From positions 1,110,501 to 1,174,500 of the forward strand of contig WPIO01000034.1 of NCBI GenBank assembly GCA_009760855.2: a stretch of 64,000 bases of DNA, in the 5' to 3' direction. This DNA comes from Cristatella mucedo. Taxonomy: Eukaryota; Bryozoa; Phylactolaemata; Cristatellidae. Each line of letters begins with the position of its first letter. Within the stretch, counting starts at the first letter, position 1. Both the position numbers and the translations under genes were made by a program. Below are positions 63,160 to 64,000 of the stretch, in pieces. A model generated the notes under the pieces. The model saw only the letters and a list, made by a program, of their open reading frames with translations. It did no database searches and was not told the DNA's origin.

Positions 63160-64000
63160 CTAGCTCGCGCCGGCAAATCCCTATGCCGAGACCACGTGCT
63201 AGCGCGCACACACACGACACAAAAGAAACACAAAACACGAGAGAACACACAAAATGCCAGCTCGGGCGCGATACGACCGTATTCGGTGGGGTTCCACCGA
63301 ATCCTCCTAGCGCTGTCTCGTCTTGTTCCGTCAATCGCCCGCGAACAGCCCGCCCTCCTCCCTCGCTTTCAGAGAAACGAGTGCGACGGCGTCGAGGCGC
63401 AGAGCCGCACCAAAGACAAAAAGACACGAGGCCAAGAGCGAGCGTCGCTCGACTCTTAAATACTTGGCTGAAACAATGGGGCAAGAGCTTAGTGGTATTG
63501 GGCCCGGACACCTTGGCCCATTACAGAAAGGAATTACTACCGTCCCCAGGCCACTGGAAGGGCACCCCCGTCCAGCTTGAATGGCGAATGGGTTCCAGAA
63601 GATTCTTTCTTGGAAAGAGGGAAAGCGGGGGTTGACAGGCCAGCCAACATCTATCAGCAGCTTCCGCGAGTATCGGACCAATTCTAAAGGCCGAATCGCC
63701 GCCGCTCGTCTCAGAGCTTCCTGGCCTTCTCCTAAGCGCTTCCTTTCTAAGCGCACTGACGCTCCTCTCTGGCTCACTGCTCCAGGACAAAGGGGCACTA
63801 GCCCGCCGCCGAACAGCTCTTGTTCGCGCTAAAATTCAGCCAAAGCCAGCAGGGCGCTACAGTGTATACTATCTTAGGCCCGTGGAAAATCAGGGGAAAT
63901 TTCAATGTTGCATAACAATCAGGCCTTGGAGAGGTATACTAATTGTATTGTATTTTCAATTTTAAAATCTAATAATAAATATATTCATATTTTCGTCGCA
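63160..64000. other. GC-rich to AT-rich unassigned end of window
   Basis: Several long overlapping frames on both strands up to 63,835, caused by GC-rich sequence. None contains a known domain. A promoter or CpG-rich region is possible. AT-rich from 63,900. Confidence 0.35.

Noticed and set aside
63011-63798. Protein-coding gene at the GC-rich right end
   Set aside because: Frames on opposite strands overlap over most of their length and partly cover the 121 bp repeat; no domain is recognised.

Overview
The window is animal nuclear DNA, probably from an invertebrate bilaterian. It holds two host-type genes (a DIXDC1-like calponin-homology/coiled-coil protein and the N-glycosylation subunit ALG14), LINEs of the CR1/L2 type, tRNA-derived SINEs, long microsatellites, and one integrated Maverick/Polinton (adintovirus-type) DNA virus/transposon. 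I cannot name the species. Host exons are very GC-rich (about 65-70 %), while the integrated element is AT-rich, so its edges are sharp.

Layout. 1-1.3 kb: GC-rich DNA with no recognised gene. 1.3-12.8 kb: an array of about seven diverged ~1.02 kb tandem repeats, broken by three minus-strand LINE insertions. 13.1-16.6 kb: a degenerate segmental duplication split by another LINE. 17.7-19.7 kb: GA-rich and then long CT-rich microsatellites. 20.777-45.198 kb: the Polinton, with ~226 bp terminal inverted repeats. 45.3-52.4 kb: SINE and LINE debris and a pure (CTG)38 tract. 52.5-55.1 kb: the DIXDC1-like exon. 56.8-57.5 kb: ALG14 on the minus strand. 58-64 kb: more SINE/LINE debris and a 121 bp tandem repeat.

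The Polinton carries the expected core set: DDE integrase, protein-primed family B polymerase, packaging ATPase, adenain-like protease, double-jelly-roll major capsid protein and penton-like proteins (two related copies). It also carries a capsid protein with a phospholipase A2-like segment, a YqaJ-type exonuclease, an HNH-AP2 endonuclease, four phage-fibre-like genes and several small unknown genes. Almost every gene is broken by in-frame stops and/or frameshifts, many at A-runs. The polymerase has an Asn in motif C, and a LINE with a 9 bp target duplication and an internal 160 bp hairpin has inserted into one gene. The copy is a fossil. Integrase, ATPase, the zinc-ribbon gene, two fibre genes and a few small ORFs remain open.

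The most striking unexplained pattern is a short AT-rich motif, roughly TATA(T)AG-A-ATG, that abuts the start codon of about twenty Polinton genes on both strands, including divergent pairs that share a 9-10 bp gap. It looks like a family-wide promoter with an extremely short leader.
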